Below are positions 8,184-16,180 of a stretch of DNA of 33,288 bases, one piece after another; position 1 is the first letter of the stretch; the number at the start of each line of letters is the position of its first letter. The stretch is from Pseudonocardia sp. 73-21 (GTDB lineage: Bacteria > Actinomycetota > Actinomycetes > Mycobacteriales > Pseudonocardiaceae). The notes under the pieces were generated by a model. That model was not told the origin of the DNA and searched no databases. It worked only from the letters and a program-made list of their open reading frames with translations. The translations under genes and the position numbers were made by a program. Location: NCBI RefSeq assembly GCF_001899645.1, contig NZ_MKVV01000080.1, forward strand, positions 59,475 to 92,762. Direction: 5' to 3'.

Positions 8184-9122
8184 TCACGGGCAGGGTGCGA
8201 ACCCCGAGACGACGAACCGTTTGACCGACGGGTCGCTCTGGGCGATGAGGACCACGCCGAGGTCGCGTCCCGCCGCCGTGGCCCATGGCGTGGCGCAGCC
8301 GTCGACCCGCCACCCGCCCGCGACGGCCGTCGGCTGCGGCAGGGTCCGCTCGTTCACGACGACTCCCGGTACGCGCTGGTTCATGACCCCGACGGCCGAC
8401 GTGCAGTCCGGCGCCTTCGTGGCCGCCAGCACCGCGTCCTCGGCGGACTGGGTGAGCAGCCGGCACATCGGGTCCACGTCGTCGCGGGTGACGGCCTGCA
8501 GCAGAGCGGGCAGCACCCGGCCGGGCTGCCCCTCACCGAGGGCGGTGCGCATCGGGTCGCCCATGTGAGACTCGATCTCCCGTTGCTCCTCCGCCGTGCG
8601 GTAGCTCGAGATCCCGAACCCGACACCCGAGAGCACGCACAGCACCGCCCCGACCGCCGCGAGCTTCCACCACGGCAGCTGGGCGAGCCCGGCCAGCAGG
8701 ATCCCGATGCTCCCCGCCAGGGCCCAGGCCCACGGCCCCGTGCTGTACATCAGCCCCACCACCACGACGACGCCGCCGAGGTGCAGCACCCAGCCGCGCA
8801 GCAGGCCGTCGAGGCGCAGCAGCCGGAGCAGGATCAGCAGCCCGATCCCGGCGGCCCAGGGGATCCAGGACCAGCCGGAGAACGGCCAGAGCAGCAGCGC
8901 CGCCACGGCGATGACCAGGCCGGCCGCTCCCCTCCGGGAACGGGTCAGCCGTCGCCAGCCGAACGGCGTCGGCCGAGGTGGCGACGGGTCGGCGCCGGCG
9001 CCGCGACCGGCCGCGGGCACCGGCACGGGCACGACGGCGCCCGGCTCGTGTGGAGCGGGCGGCGGAACGGGCGGACGGGTGGCGGGCAGCCACGGTGGCG
9101 TGGAGTCACGAGGCGGTTGCAT
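8184..9122 (-). CDS. Polytopic membrane protein of unknown function with Pro-rich N-terminus and extracytoplasmic Cys-containing domain
   Basis: A 312-residue protein. Residues 1-50 are Pro/Ala-rich and disordered. About six hydrophobic segments follow between residues 65 and 170 (for example AAGLVIAVAALLLWPF, LHLGGVVVVVGLMYST and LAAVGAVLCVLSGVGFGI). A soluble C-terminal domain of about 135 residues carries four cysteines (MCRLL, DCTSAV, DGCATP, FAPCP) that could form two disulfides if outside the cell. I do not recognise a family. It is convergent with the etfD-like gene across a shared terminator and lies 48 bp downstream of the response-regulator gene on the same strand, so it could be co-transcribed with the two-component system. 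Confidence 0.75.
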   Translation of the reverse strand: MQPPRDSTPPWLPATRPPVPPPAPHEPGAVVPVPVPAAGRGAGADPSPPRPTPFGWRRLTRSRRGAAGLVIAVAALLLWPFSGWSWIPWAAGIGLLILLRLLRLDGLLRGWVLHLGGVVVVVGLMYSTGPWAWALAGSIGILLAGLAQLPWWKLAAVGAVLCVLSGVGFGISSYRTAEEQREIESHMGDPMRTALGEGQPGRVLPALLQAVTRDDVDPMCRLLTQSAEDAVLAATKAPDCTSAVGVMNQRVPGVVVNERTLPQPTAVAGGWRVDGCATPWATAAGRDLGVVLIAQSDPSVKRFVVSGFAPCP

Positions 9123-9170
9123 CGCCGACCGAGGCTACTCGTCGACACCCCGTTCCGCGGTGAAATCGGC

Positions 9171-9776
9171 TCAGAGCCAACCGTGGTCGCGGGCCTGCTG
9201 CACCGCGTCCATGCGGGTGCCGACCCCCAGCTTCTGCATCGCCGACGACAGGTAGTTGCGGACCGTGCCCGCCGAGAGGTGCACCCGGCCGGCGATGTCG
9301 GCGGCCGTGCCCGAGGTGTCGACGTGCCGCAGCACCTCCAGCTCGCGGTCGGTGAGCGGGCAGTCCTCGGCCATCAGCGCCGTCACGGCGAGGTCGGGGT
9401 CGACGTAGCGGCCGCCGCGGTGTACCCGCCGGATCACGTCCGCGAGCACCGACGCCGGTGCGCTCTTCGTCACGAAGCCGGCGGCCCCCGCCGCGAGCGC
9501 CCGGCGCAGCACCCCCGGCCGGGCGTGGCGGGTCAGGATGATGCAGCGGGTGGAGGGCACGTGCGCCGCGATCCACTGGGCCACCTCCGCGCCGTCGCGG
9601 CCGGGCATCTCGACGTCCAGCACCGCGACGTCGGGGTGGTGCTCCTGCACCCGGGCGACGGCCTCGTCGCCGGTGGCGGCCTCGCCGACCACGACGAGGT
9701 CGCTCTCCAGCCCCAGCAGCGCACCGACGGCGCCCCGGGTCAGGGACTCGTCGTCCGCGAGCACCAGTCGGATCAC
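9171..9776 (-). CDS. NarL/LuxR-family response regulator (DesR-like)
   Basis: A 201-residue protein from a GTG that overlaps the histidine-kinase stop (GTGA). The receiver domain (residues 1-120) has the acidic pair D8/D9, phospho-acceptor D54 (VAVLDVEMPG), T82 and K104. A LuxR-type helix-turn-helix follows (about residues 138-195: LTDRELEVLRHVDTSGTAADIAGRVHLSAGTVRNYLS). This is the standard layout of NarL/DesR response regulators, which bind inverted repeats when phosphorylated. The partner kinase lies directly upstream and an ABC exporter pair is divergent. A 14-bp palindrome in the divergent promoter region is a plausible binding site. Confidence 0.9.
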   Translation of the reverse strand: MIRLVLADDESLTRGAVGALLGLESDLVVVGEAATGDEAVARVQEHHPDVAVLDVEMPGRDGAEVAQWIAAHVPSTRCIILTRHARPGVLRRALAAGAAGFVTKSAPASVLADVIRRVHRGGRYVDPDLAVTALMAEDCPLTDRELEVLRHVDTSGTAADIAGRVHLSAGTVRNYLSSAMQKLGVGTRMDAVQQARDHGWL

Positions 9777-10951
9777 CGCGCACCCACCGGCAGCGTCGCG
9801 TCCAGCCGGAAGGTGCCGTCGGCGGCCGGACCCGCGTCGAGGTGCCCGGAGTGGTCGTCGAGGTAACGGCTCAGTGCCGCCAGCCCGGTGCCGGGGTCGG
9901 ACCCGTCGGCCGGGAGCGCGCCGTCGTTCACCACACGCAGCCGCGCGGCCCCGTCGCGCACCTCGATCCCGATGCTGCAGTGGCTGGGCTCGGCGTGCCG
10001 CAGCACGTTGGTCATGGCCTCGCGCAGGACGCGCCCCAGGACGTTGCGGGCGGTACGTCCGACCGTCGCGGGATCGCCCTCGACGCGCAGCACCACGCCG
10101 GCGGAGCCGAGGACCGCGCGCGCCCCGGCCAGCTCGGTGACGAGGTCGGTGGCGCGGGTGTCGCGGACCAGCGCCCGGACCTCGATGAGCGACTCACGGG
10201 CCACGCGCTGCACCTCGTCCATCTCGGCGCGGGCGCGTTCGGGGTCGACCGCCTGCAGGCGGGTGGCCAGCTCGCTCTTGAACGCCACCACCTCGAGCGC
10301 GTGGCCGAGGATGTCATGCAGGTCGTCGGCCAGGCGCAGCCGTTCGCGGGCGGTGGCGAGCTCGGCGGCGGCGCGGCGCGAGTCGTCCATGTCGACGACG
10401 GCCTTGAGCCACCACAACCGCTCGACGTCGAGGGTCCACATCGAGCCCACGAACCAGGCGCTCGTCCCGGCCGCGAACCAGACCAGACCCGGTTGCGGGT
10501 AGCCGACGCCGGCGCTCACCACGTAGCCGAGCCCCAGGACGACGGCGGTGGCGGCCAGCACCCACACGGTGATCCACTTCGCCCGCAGCCCCGCCACGAC
10601 GTCCCCGACGAGCACGCCGCCCACCAGCGCCCACATGAAGCCGGCCAAGCCGGTCGAGAGCCCGAGCAGCGTGATGGCCAGCCCGACCAGCGGTGCGACG
10701 ATCATGAACCAGAGCGGGGCCCGCCTGCCGAGCGACGTCATGTGGGAGCGGATCCGCCACAGGTGCAGGCCCACCCCCACCAGGTAGAGCACCGTCAGCG
10801 GCCACCGGGCCACCAGGTCGGCCCCGGTCAGCACCGCGTAGGCGGGCACCACCAGCAGCCAGAAGATCGTGATCGCCAGCCCGATGCGGCCGAACCGGCG
10901 CGCGGCCCGGACCTTGCGCTCCTCGGCCCCGACCAGCGGCGATGCGTCCAC
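9773..10951 (-). CDS. Sensor histidine kinase, DesK/HisKA_3 type
   Basis: A 392-residue protein. The GTG at 10951 is the chosen start: the open frame continues upstream only across the intergenic region and the opposite-strand ABC gene. The N-terminal ~170 residues contain several transmembrane helices in paired arrangement, with no large extracytoplasmic sensor domain. The dimerisation/phosphoacceptor helix has LADDLHDILGHALEVVAFKSELA with the phospho-histidine near residue 212. A GHKL ATPase domain follows, with LREAMTNVLRHAEPS (N box) and GSDPGTGLAALSRYL (G box). It autophosphorylates and passes phosphate to the coupled response regulator. Such membrane-embedded kinases often sense membrane stress or drugs; the signal here is unknown. 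Confidence 0.9.
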   Translation of the reverse strand: MDASPLVGAEERKVRAARRFGRIGLAITIFWLLVVPAYAVLTGADLVARWPLTVLYLVGVGLHLWRIRSHMTSLGRRAPLWFMIVAPLVGLAITLLGLSTGLAGFMWALVGGVLVGDVVAGLRAKWITVWVLAATAVVLGLGYVVSAGVGYPQPGLVWFAAGTSAWFVGSMWTLDVERLWWLKAVVDMDDSRRAAAELATARERLRLADDLHDILGHALEVVAFKSELATRLQAVDPERARAEMDEVQRVARESLIEVRALVRDTRATDLVTELAGARAVLGSAGVVLRVEGDPATVGRTARNVLGRVLREAMTNVLRHAEPSHCSIGIEVRDGAARLRVVNDGALPADGSDPGTGLAALSRYLDDHSGHLDAGPAADGTFRLDATLPVGAR

Positions 10952-10993
10952 ACCGGCACGGTATCCGACCGCGGTGCCGCCGGGCCGACACCG

Positions 10994-11007
10994 ATGACAG
11001 CTGTCAT
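10994..11007. promoter_or_regulatory. Perfect 14-bp palindrome ATGACAGCTGTCAT in the divergent promoter region
   Basis: ATGACAG and CTGTCAT are exact inverted repeats, 43 bp before the kinase start (minus strand) and 59 bp before the ABC ATPase start (plus strand). LuxR-type response regulators bind such dyads as dimers, and the site lies between the regulator's operon and its likely target. Function is inferred from position and symmetry. Confidence 0.6.
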
Positions 11008-11065
11008 GCGGACCGGTGACCGCCGCGACTACTGCGCACGCGGGCCCGTCGAACACGGTGGACCC

Positions 11066-12010
11066 ATGACACAGACGACCACCGACCGGCCGCCGGGCGC
11101 ACCCGGGACGGACACGTCGCTCGCGATCGAGGTGCGTGGGCTCCAGGTCCGCTACGGCGGGTTCACCGCCGTCGCCGGCATCGACCTCGACGTCCGGCGC
11201 GGGGAGGTCTTCGCCCTGCTCGGCACGAACGGCGCGGGCAAGACCACGACGCTGGAGGTGCTGGAGGGGTTCGGCACCCGCACCGGCGGAACCGTCTCGG
11301 TGCTGGGGCTCGACCCCGCGACCGAACGGTCGGCCCTGCAGCCGCGCATGGGGGTGCAGCTGCAGGAGGGCGGCTTCGTCGACGAGCTGACGGTGCTGGA
11401 GACGCTGCAGCTGTGGCAGAAGCTCGTGGAGCGGCCGGACCGTCCCGAGCGGCTGCTGGAGCGCTTCGAGCTGGGCGGGAAGCGCGGCACGCCCGTCGGG
11501 AAGCTGTCGGGCGGGGAGAAGCGGCGCCTCGACCTCGCTATGGCGGTGTGGGGGTCGCCCGAGCTCGTCGTCCTCGACGAGCCGACGACGGGGCTGGACC
11601 CGGAGTCGCGCCGCCGCACCTGGGATGCCATCCGCGAGCTGCAGGAGGCCGGCCGCACGGTCGTGCTGACCACCCACTACCTGGAGGAGGCCGAGGCGCT
11701 CGCCGACCGCGTCGCGATCATGCACGCCGGACGGGTGGCCGTGCGGGGGACGCTGTCGGAGATCGTCGCGGCGCAGCCGTCGGGGTTCTCCGCGACGCTC
11801 CCCGCCGGGGTCGCCGACCTGCCGTGGCTGGGGGGCACCGTCGAGCGCGAGGGGGACGCCGTCCGGGTCCGCACCACCGACCTGCAGGGCGACCTGACGG
11901 CGTTCCTCGGTTGGGCCGCTGCTCGAGGGGTGCAGCTGTCCGACCTGAGGGCCGCCCCGGCCTCGCTCGCCGACATCTACCACGCGATCCGTACGGAGGA
12001 GCAGCGATGA
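11066..12010 (+). CDS. ABC-2 type exporter ATP-binding subunit
   Basis: A 314-residue protein. The ATG at 11066 is preferred; the open frame extends far upstream, but that part is the antisense of the kinase gene. Walker A GTNGAGKT lies at residues 53-60, the Q loop near residue 97 (VQLQEGG), signature LSGGEKRRLDLA near 147, Walker B LVVLDEP near 166-172, and the H loop in TTHYLEEAEALADRV. About 80 C-terminal residues form a DrrA-like regulatory extension. It is coupled to the permease gene by an ATGA overlap. Together they probably export a drug or lipid-like compound, under control of the adjacent two-component system. The substrate is unknown. Confidence 0.92.
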   Translation: MTQTTTDRPPGAPGTDTSLAIEVRGLQVRYGGFTAVAGIDLDVRRGEVFALLGTNGAGKTTTLEVLEGFGTRTGGTVSVLGLDPATERSALQPRMGVQLQEGGFVDELTVLETLQLWQKLVERPDRPERLLERFELGGKRGTPVGKLSGGEKRRLDLAMAVWGSPELVVLDEPTTGLDPESRRRTWDAIRELQEAGRTVVLTTHYLEEAEALADRVAIMHAGRVAVRGTLSEIVAAQPSGFSATLPAGVADLPWLGGTVEREGDAVRVRTTDLQGDLTAFLGWAAARGVQLSDLRAAPASLADIYHAIRTEEQR

Positions 12011-12786
12011 CCACCCTGACCAGCGCATCGTCGACCGGTCGCGTGCTCGCGCTCGCCTCCACCGAGGCGAAGCTCGTCCTGCGCAACCGCACGGTGGCCG
12101 TCTCGTCCATGCTCCTGCCGTTGGGCCTGGGCATCTTCTGGGCGTTCTCGTTCGGCGGCGACGACGCACCGTCCGGCGGTGCGATCATCCTGGCGTTGCA
12201 GCTCGGCGTGGTCCTGGGCATGGGGATCTACGTGACGGCCACGCAGGTGCTGGTCGCGCGCCGGCACAACGGGGTGCTCAAGCGGATGCGCACGAGCAGC
12301 CTGTCCGATCGGGGGCTCCTCGTCGCGACGGTGACCCCGAGCGTCCTGCTCGGGATCGCCCAGCTCGTGATCTTCGCCGGGTTCGGTGCGATCACCCGCA
12401 CCGCCGCCCCGGTCGACGCGGTGCCGCTGGTGCTGGCTGTCGTGGGCGGGATCGTGCTCGTCGTCACCGCGGCGATCGCCACGGCGGTGCTCACGCCGTC
12501 CCCGGAGCGCTCGCAGATCACGACGCTCCCGCTGACGTTCGTGCTGCTGGGTGGGGCCGTCGCCACGTCGGTGATCCCGTTGAGCATCGCGCCGTTCCAG
12601 GCACTGGCGCTCGTTCCCGGCGCGGCCGTCGGACAGCTGGTGCAGCTGTCGATGACCGGGCAGACCTGGTCGCCCGGGTTCGCCGGCATCCCGCTGGTGG
12701 TGCCCGCGGTCGTCGGGCTGGTGCTCTGGTCGGTGGTGTTCGGCCGGCTCGCCGTCCGGAGGTTCCGGTGGGAGCCGCGGCGGTAG
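12007..12786 (+). CDS. ABC-2 type exporter permease subunit
   Basis: A 259-residue integral membrane protein starting in the ATGA overlap with the ATPase gene. Six hydrophobic segments are visible: MLLPLGLGIFWAF, ILALQLGVVLGMGIYVTA, a third near residues 110-130, LVLAVVGGIVLVVTAAIATAV, TFVLLGGAVATSVIPL, and LVVPAVVGLVLWSVVFG. The KRMRTSSLSDRGLL loop after the second helix is typical of the ABC-2/DrrB permease fold. The gene ends 5 bp from the stop of the convergent dcd gene, with no visible hairpin between them. Confidence 0.9.
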   Translation: MTTLTSASSTGRVLALASTEAKLVLRNRTVAVSSMLLPLGLGIFWAFSFGGDDAPSGGAIILALQLGVVLGMGIYVTATQVLVARRHNGVLKRMRTSSLSDRGLLVATVTPSVLLGIAQLVIFAGFGAITRTAAPVDAVPLVLAVVGGIVLVVTAAIATAVLTPSPERSQITTLPLTFVLLGGAVATSVIPLSIAPFQALALVPGAAVGQLVQLSMTGQTWSPGFAGIPLVVPAVVGLVLWSVVFGRLAVRRFRWEPRR

Positions 12787-12791
12787 GAGCG

Positions 12792-13373
12792 TCAGCGCCG
12801 GGTGTCGACCCGGTGGAAGTTCAGGTGGGCCCGCGAGGGCGTCGGCCCTCGCTGCCCCTGGTAGCGGGAGCCGACGCCCTCGCTGCCGTACGGGCGCTCC
12901 GACGGGCTGGAGAGCCGGAACAGGCACAGCTGCCCGATCTTCATCCCGGGCCACAGGGTGATCGGCAGGTTGGCGACGTTGGAGAGCTCCAGCGTGATGT
13001 GGCCGGTGAAGCCGGGGTCGATGAAGCCCGCTGTGGAGTGGGTGAGCAGACCGAGCCGGCCCAGGCTCGACTTCCCCTCGAGGCGCCCGGCCAGGTCGTC
13101 GGGCAGCGACAGCTTCTCGAACGTCGAGCCCAGCACGAACTCGCCGGGGTGCAGCACGAACGGGTCGTCGTCCTCGGGCTCGACCGTGGTCGTCAGCTCG
13201 TCCTGCTGCTCCGCGGGGTCGATGTGGGTGTAGCGCGAGTTCTGGAAGACCCGGAAGAACCGGTCCAGGCGCACGTCGACGCTCGAGGGCTGGAGCATGG
13301 CAGGGTCCCACGGCTCGATGACCAGACGTTCGGTCTCGAGTTCCTTGCGCAGGTCACCGTCCGACAGCAGCAC
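12792..13373 (-). CDS. dcd: Bifunctional dCTP deaminase / dUTPase
   Basis: A 193-residue protein from a GTG at 13373, the usual length for actinobacterial Dcd. It carries MLLSDGDLRKE at the N-terminus, QPSSVDVRLDRFFRVF, RLEGKSSLGRLGLL, HSTAGFIDPGFTGHITLELSN and the C-terminal GSRYQGQRGPTPS that closes over the nucleotide. The HSTAGFIDPGF form is that of the Mycobacterium tuberculosis and Methanocaldococcus enzymes, which convert dCTP to dUMP in one active site, rather than the enterobacterial deaminase-only form (HVTAHRIDPGW). It supplies dUMP for thymidylate synthesis in the cytosol. It follows the epimerase-like gene by 10 bp and is probably in the same operon. Confidence 0.95.
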   Translation of the reverse strand: MLLSDGDLRKELETERLVIEPWDPAMLQPSSVDVRLDRFFRVFQNSRYTHIDPAEQQDELTTTVEPEDDDPFVLHPGEFVLGSTFEKLSLPDDLAGRLEGKSSLGRLGLLTHSTAGFIDPGFTGHITLELSNVANLPITLWPGMKIGQLCLFRLSSPSERPYGSEGVGSRYQGQRGPTPSRAHLNFHRVDTRR

Positions 13374-13383
13374 GCCTGTGACC

Positions 13384-14547
13384 CTACTGGCGTCGTTCCT
13401 CGTGCTCGGTCTCGGACGCCTCCTCGGCCTGCCCGGGCAGCGGACCGCCCAGCGTCGGGGAGTTGGACAGCCCGAACATCCACGCCACCGCCTGCTCGAC
13501 GCGCGCCGCCTCCAGCCCGTCCGACGGCTCGGCGGGCGGCGAGACGCGGGCCGCGAGGACCTGGCGGATCGTGGTCATCACGGCCGGGCTGAGGATGCTG
13601 CGGATGGAGTCACCGGGCTCGGGGATGTGCGGCCCGTCGACGAGCACCGCCGGGGTGCCGAGGCCGGGCGCGTCGGTGACCAGCTCCGGATCGTCGGACA
13701 CGAGCACCGCGCTGGCAGCGATGAGGCCGACCAGCTCGGCGAGCGGCAGGTTGCGCACCACCGTGGCACGGGGGTGGTCGGCGATCGGCGCGGCCGCCCC
13801 GTGGCCGGCGAGCTCGCCGTAGAGGACGACCTCGATGTCGGGCTCGCGCTCCAGCAGGTCGGGCAGCCCGGCCAGCACGCCGAGCGAGTCGGGCCGGTCG
13901 AGCCCCACCAGCACCAGCCGTGGCCCGTCGGTGCGGACGCGGCGCAGCAGCCGGGCGAAGCGCAGGTCGGCGGGCTGCGGGTTGGCGGCCATCGTGTCGC
14001 CGACCGGGATGGCGTTGGGTCCGATCGGGCTGCCCAGCGCGGCACCACCGGTGGTGAGGAACAGCGAGGCCAGCTGGCCGATGATGCGCCGGTTGGCCTC
14101 CTGCGGGAACGGGCACAGCAGGTCGTCGCTCGCGACACCCGCCTGCAGGTGCACCACCGGGATCTGCCGCCAGAACGCCACCTGCGCCGCGATCGCGGCC
14201 GTCATGCCGCCGCCGTAGACCATGATCGCGGACGGGTCCAGGTCGACCAGCAGCCCGTCGAGGTTGGTCATCAGCATGGAGCCGATCGCCGCCGGATGCC
14301 CACCCGTGATCGGGCCGGGCATGCGCGTGACGTCGGCGGGCACGCCCAGGGCCTCGAAGGCCTCGTGGACGGCCATCGGATCGGGCCCGGTGGCGACGGT
14401 GAGCGCACGGATGCGATCCGCGCTGGCGAACGCGGTGGCCACGGGGGCGAGTCGTGCGACTTCGGGTCGACTGCCGGCGATCAGGAGCACGTCGTGGTCG
14501 TGGTCCTGGTCCGGGAGCGACCCCTCGTCTGGGTCGAACTCCGTCAT
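13384..14547 (-). CDS. UDP-GlcNAc 2-epimerase-like protein with lost catalytic residues
   Basis: A 387-residue protein. The ATG at 14547 is chosen; a longer frame to 14682 extends into AT-richer upstream DNA. The N-terminus LLIAGSRPEVARLAPVA matches the GTRPE motif of the WecB family, and PIPVGDTMA matches its TGNT region. The residues required in E. coli WecB are replaced. HGDT (D95) reads YGGG here, HVEAG (E117) reads HLQAG, PWPEE (E131) reads PFPQE, and the GHRRE histidine (H213) is Leu in VGLDRPDS. The UDP-binding DSGGIQEE loop reads DDPELVTD. Overall length and GT-B fold pattern are kept. It is therefore probably not an epimerase and may be a pseudoenzyme or bind another ligand. The alignment is from memory by eye. 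Confidence 0.75.
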   Translation of the reverse strand: MTEFDPDEGSLPDQDHDHDVLLIAGSRPEVARLAPVATAFASADRIRALTVATGPDPMAVHEAFEALGVPADVTRMPGPITGGHPAAIGSMLMTNLDGLLVDLDPSAIMVYGGGMTAAIAAQVAFWRQIPVVHLQAGVASDDLLCPFPQEANRRIIGQLASLFLTTGGAALGSPIGPNAIPVGDTMAANPQPADLRFARLLRRVRTDGPRLVLVGLDRPDSLGVLAGLPDLLEREPDIEVVLYGELAGHGAAAPIADHPRATVVRNLPLAELVGLIAASAVLVSDDPELVTDAPGLGTPAVLVDGPHIPEPGDSIRSILSPAVMTTIRQVLAARVSPPAEPSDGLEAARVEQAVAWMFGLSNSPTLGGPLPGQAEEASETEHEERRQ

Positions 14548-14828
14548 GCTCGGGTCCTTAGCGGCCGGGGGAGCTGGCCTTGTGGGGGCCTCGACAGTGT
14601 GAACCGCCGGAAGGACGACCGTCGAGGCCGATTCCCACATACAGGTACCGATCGACAAGTAACCACCCTGATGGGTGTACACAACCGATCACATCAAACA
14701 CGAAGGGTGATCTGCCCTGTGTCGTCGTGCAGGTTGCGCAGCGGCGCGGTCGAGCGCCGGCACAGCGGCACCCACCGCCCGTGCAGGGCAGGCTGCTAAA
14801 CTCGTTCCCGGTCGTCGCAAGCGGCCGT
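14548..14828. other. Intergenic region between the epimerase-like gene and the tRNA
   Basis: This 281-bp stretch must contain the leftward promoter of the epimerase-like/dcd operon and the rightward tRNA promoter. A small dyad CACCC-TGAT-GGGTG (14664-14677) and a GATCAC/GTGATC pair (14687-14692, 14707-14712) are visible. I cannot assign either to a regulator. Confidence 0.4.
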
Positions 14829-14902
14829 GCGGATGTAGTTCAGTGGTAGAACATCAGCTTCCCAAGCTGAATATGCGGGTTCGATTCCCGTCATCCGCTC
14901 CA
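14829..14902 (+). tRNA. tRNA-Gly (anticodon CCC), integration site of the mobile element
   Basis: A complete cloverleaf of 74 nt including an encoded CCA. The acceptor stem GCGGATG pairs with CATCCGC over 7 bp. The D arm has TTCAGTGGTAGAA, the anticodon stem TCAGC/GCTGA encloses loop TTCCCAA (anticodon CCC), and the T arm has GGGTTCGATTCCC. The 3' part from the anticodon loop onward is also the left attachment core of the element, so this 3' end is supplied by the element and the tRNA stays intact. A 12-bp hairpin just downstream is a likely terminator. Confidence 0.95.
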
Positions 14903-14903
14903 C
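14859..14903. repeat. attL: attL core: left 45-bp direct repeat
   Basis: A perfect 45-bp repeat of 27247-27291. It runs from the anticodon loop of the tRNA-Gly gene through its encoded CCA plus one base; the flanking bases differ on both sides. Overlap with a tRNA 3' end next to an integrase gene is the classic signature of tyrosine-recombinase site-specific integration. Confidence 0.95.
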
Positions 14904-14904
14904 G

Positions 14905-14951
14905 ACGAAGGCCCAGGCCAGAGGATGTTTCCCTCGGCGCTGGGCCTTCGT
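14905..14951 (+). terminator. Hairpin terminator after tRNA-Gly
   Basis: ACGAAGGCCCAG (14905-14916) and CTGGGCCTTCGT (14940-14951) are perfect 12-bp arms with a 23-nt loop. The hairpin starts 3 bases after the tRNA CCA. It lies inside the element end, so in the excised circle it would be downstream of whatever reads through attP. Confidence 0.7.
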
Positions 14952-14973
14952 GCTGTCCGCCACCTCATGCCTG

Positions 14974-15005
14974 CGGGCCATTGCCGGGCCAATCAGCGGG
15001 CCGGG
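14974..15005. repeat. Left-end CGGGCC-type repeats, candidate integrase arm sites
   Basis: CGGGCCATT (14974-14982), CGGGCCAAT (14985-14993) and CGGGCCGGG (14997-15005) are spaced 11 and 12 bp apart, about one helical turn, and overlap the integrase stop codon. The same motif recurs inside the right end at 27131-27160. This fits arm-type sites for the integrase N-terminal domain; the function is inferred. Confidence 0.45.
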
Positions 15006-16180
15006 ACGAGGACGCCGGCCACCCCGTCGTCATCATCATCGGGCCGGTCCCGCCGCACCTCTTTCCCGTCGACGAGCGCGCTCATCCGGTCGGCGATGCG
15101 CTGGTCCGCCTCGCTCGTGGCGCGCTGGTAGATGAGCGCGGCGCGCATGTCGTCGTGTCCCATCCGGGCCATCAGGTCCTTGGTGCTGGCCCCGGTCTGG
15201 GCGGCGAAGTGGTTGCCGGTGTGCCGGAGGTCGTGGAAGTGCAGCCCCGGAACGCCGAGCTTCCGCACCGTCTCGACCCACTTCGTCAGGTTGTTGAAGT
15301 GCGCCCGGCGCAGGGCCCGCCCGTGCTGGGGCCCGGTGAACAGGAGCGCATCCGGCCGCGAGTCGACGTAGGCCATCAGGTGCTTGACGATCTCTCCGCG
15401 GATCGCCGTGGGCACCGCGATCGTGCGCACCCCGGCGCGTGACTTGGGCGGGCCGACGACGATCCCCCGGCCGACCACCTCCGTGTGGGCGAAGTTGACC
15501 CGGATCCAGCTGCCGTCCGGTGCCACGTCGCAGCGCCGGAGTGCCGTCACCTCCCCCCACCGCAGCGTGGCGAAGGCCGCGACCAGGATCATCACGCGCA
15601 ACCGCTGGTAGCGCATCGCGTCGGCGAGCTGGAAGACCTGCGCCACGGTGAGCACCGGACGTTCGGCAGCGTGTTCACGGTCAGCCCCGCGAACGCGGCA
15701 CGGGTTGCGCGCGATGAGGCCGTCCTCCTGCACCGCCGTGTTGAGGATCGCCCGGAGCAGCCGATAGGACTTGGCCGCCACCGACTGCGAGACCCCCGCC
15801 GCGAGCAGATCGGACCGCCATTCCCTGATCAGCGCCGTCGTGAGGTCACCGACCTTGATCGCGCCGAGCTTGGGCTCCAGGTGCTTGCGGAACAGCCACC
15901 CGTACAGCTCGACCGTCCTCGGCCGGAGCGACGGGCGCTCCCGGATCCACTTCTCGGCGTACGCGCCGAGTGGCACCGCCGAGCGCTGGGGGTCGATCCA
16001 GTCCCCGCGGATCATCCGCGCCTCGGCCAGGGTGAGCCACTGCTCGGCGTCGCGCTTGGTCGAGAACGTCATCGGCGCTGGGCGGAGCCGACCGTCCGGC
16101 CCCGGATAGCGAGCCTGCCAGCGGCCGGACTCGCGCTGCCTCACGTTCCCGAACCGTCGGTGTCCGGGCTTGTTGGCCAT
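14993..16180 (-). CDS. int: Tyrosine recombinase, AICE integrase
   Basis: A 395-residue protein starting at an ATG that abuts the excisionase stop. The N-terminal region holds an arm-binding segment (RQRESGRWQARYPGPDGR) and a SAM-like core-binding domain (about residues 70-170). The catalytic domain has the first Arg in ATLRWGEV (R207), a Lys in PPKSRAGVRTI, HDLRHTG (H316 and R319), GHDD (the last His), and nucleophile Tyr near residue 351 (ALIYQRA). It recombines attP with the tRNA-Gly attB and, together with the excisionase, reverses this. The C-terminus has an Asp-rich run (DDDDDG). Its location next to attL and the length of about 395 residues are typical of pSAM2-type integrases. Confidence 0.96.
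   Translation of the reverse strand: MANKPGHRRFGNVRQRESGRWQARYPGPDGRLRPAPMTFSTKRDAEQWLTLAEARMIRGDWIDPQRSAVPLGAYAEKWIRERPSLRPRTVELYGWLFRKHLEPKLGAIKVGDLTTALIREWRSDLLAAGVSQSVAAKSYRLLRAILNTAVQEDGLIARNPCRVRGADREHAAERPVLTVAQVFQLADAMRYQRLRVMILVAAFATLRWGEVTALRRCDVAPDGSWIRVNFAHTEVVGRGIVVGPPKSRAGVRTIAVPTAIRGEIVKHLMAYVDSRPDALLFTGPQHGRALRRAHFNNLTKWVETVRKLGVPGLHFHDLRHTGNHFAAQTGASTKDLMARMGHDDMRAALIYQRATSEADQRIADRMSALVDGKEVRRDRPDDDDDGVAGVLVPAR

Noticed and set aside
9842..11065. N-terminal extension of the ABC ATPase frame over the kinase gene
   Set aside because: The upstream part lies antisense to the histidine kinase and is Gln/Arg/His-rich; the ATG at 11066 gives the normal ABC N-terminus.
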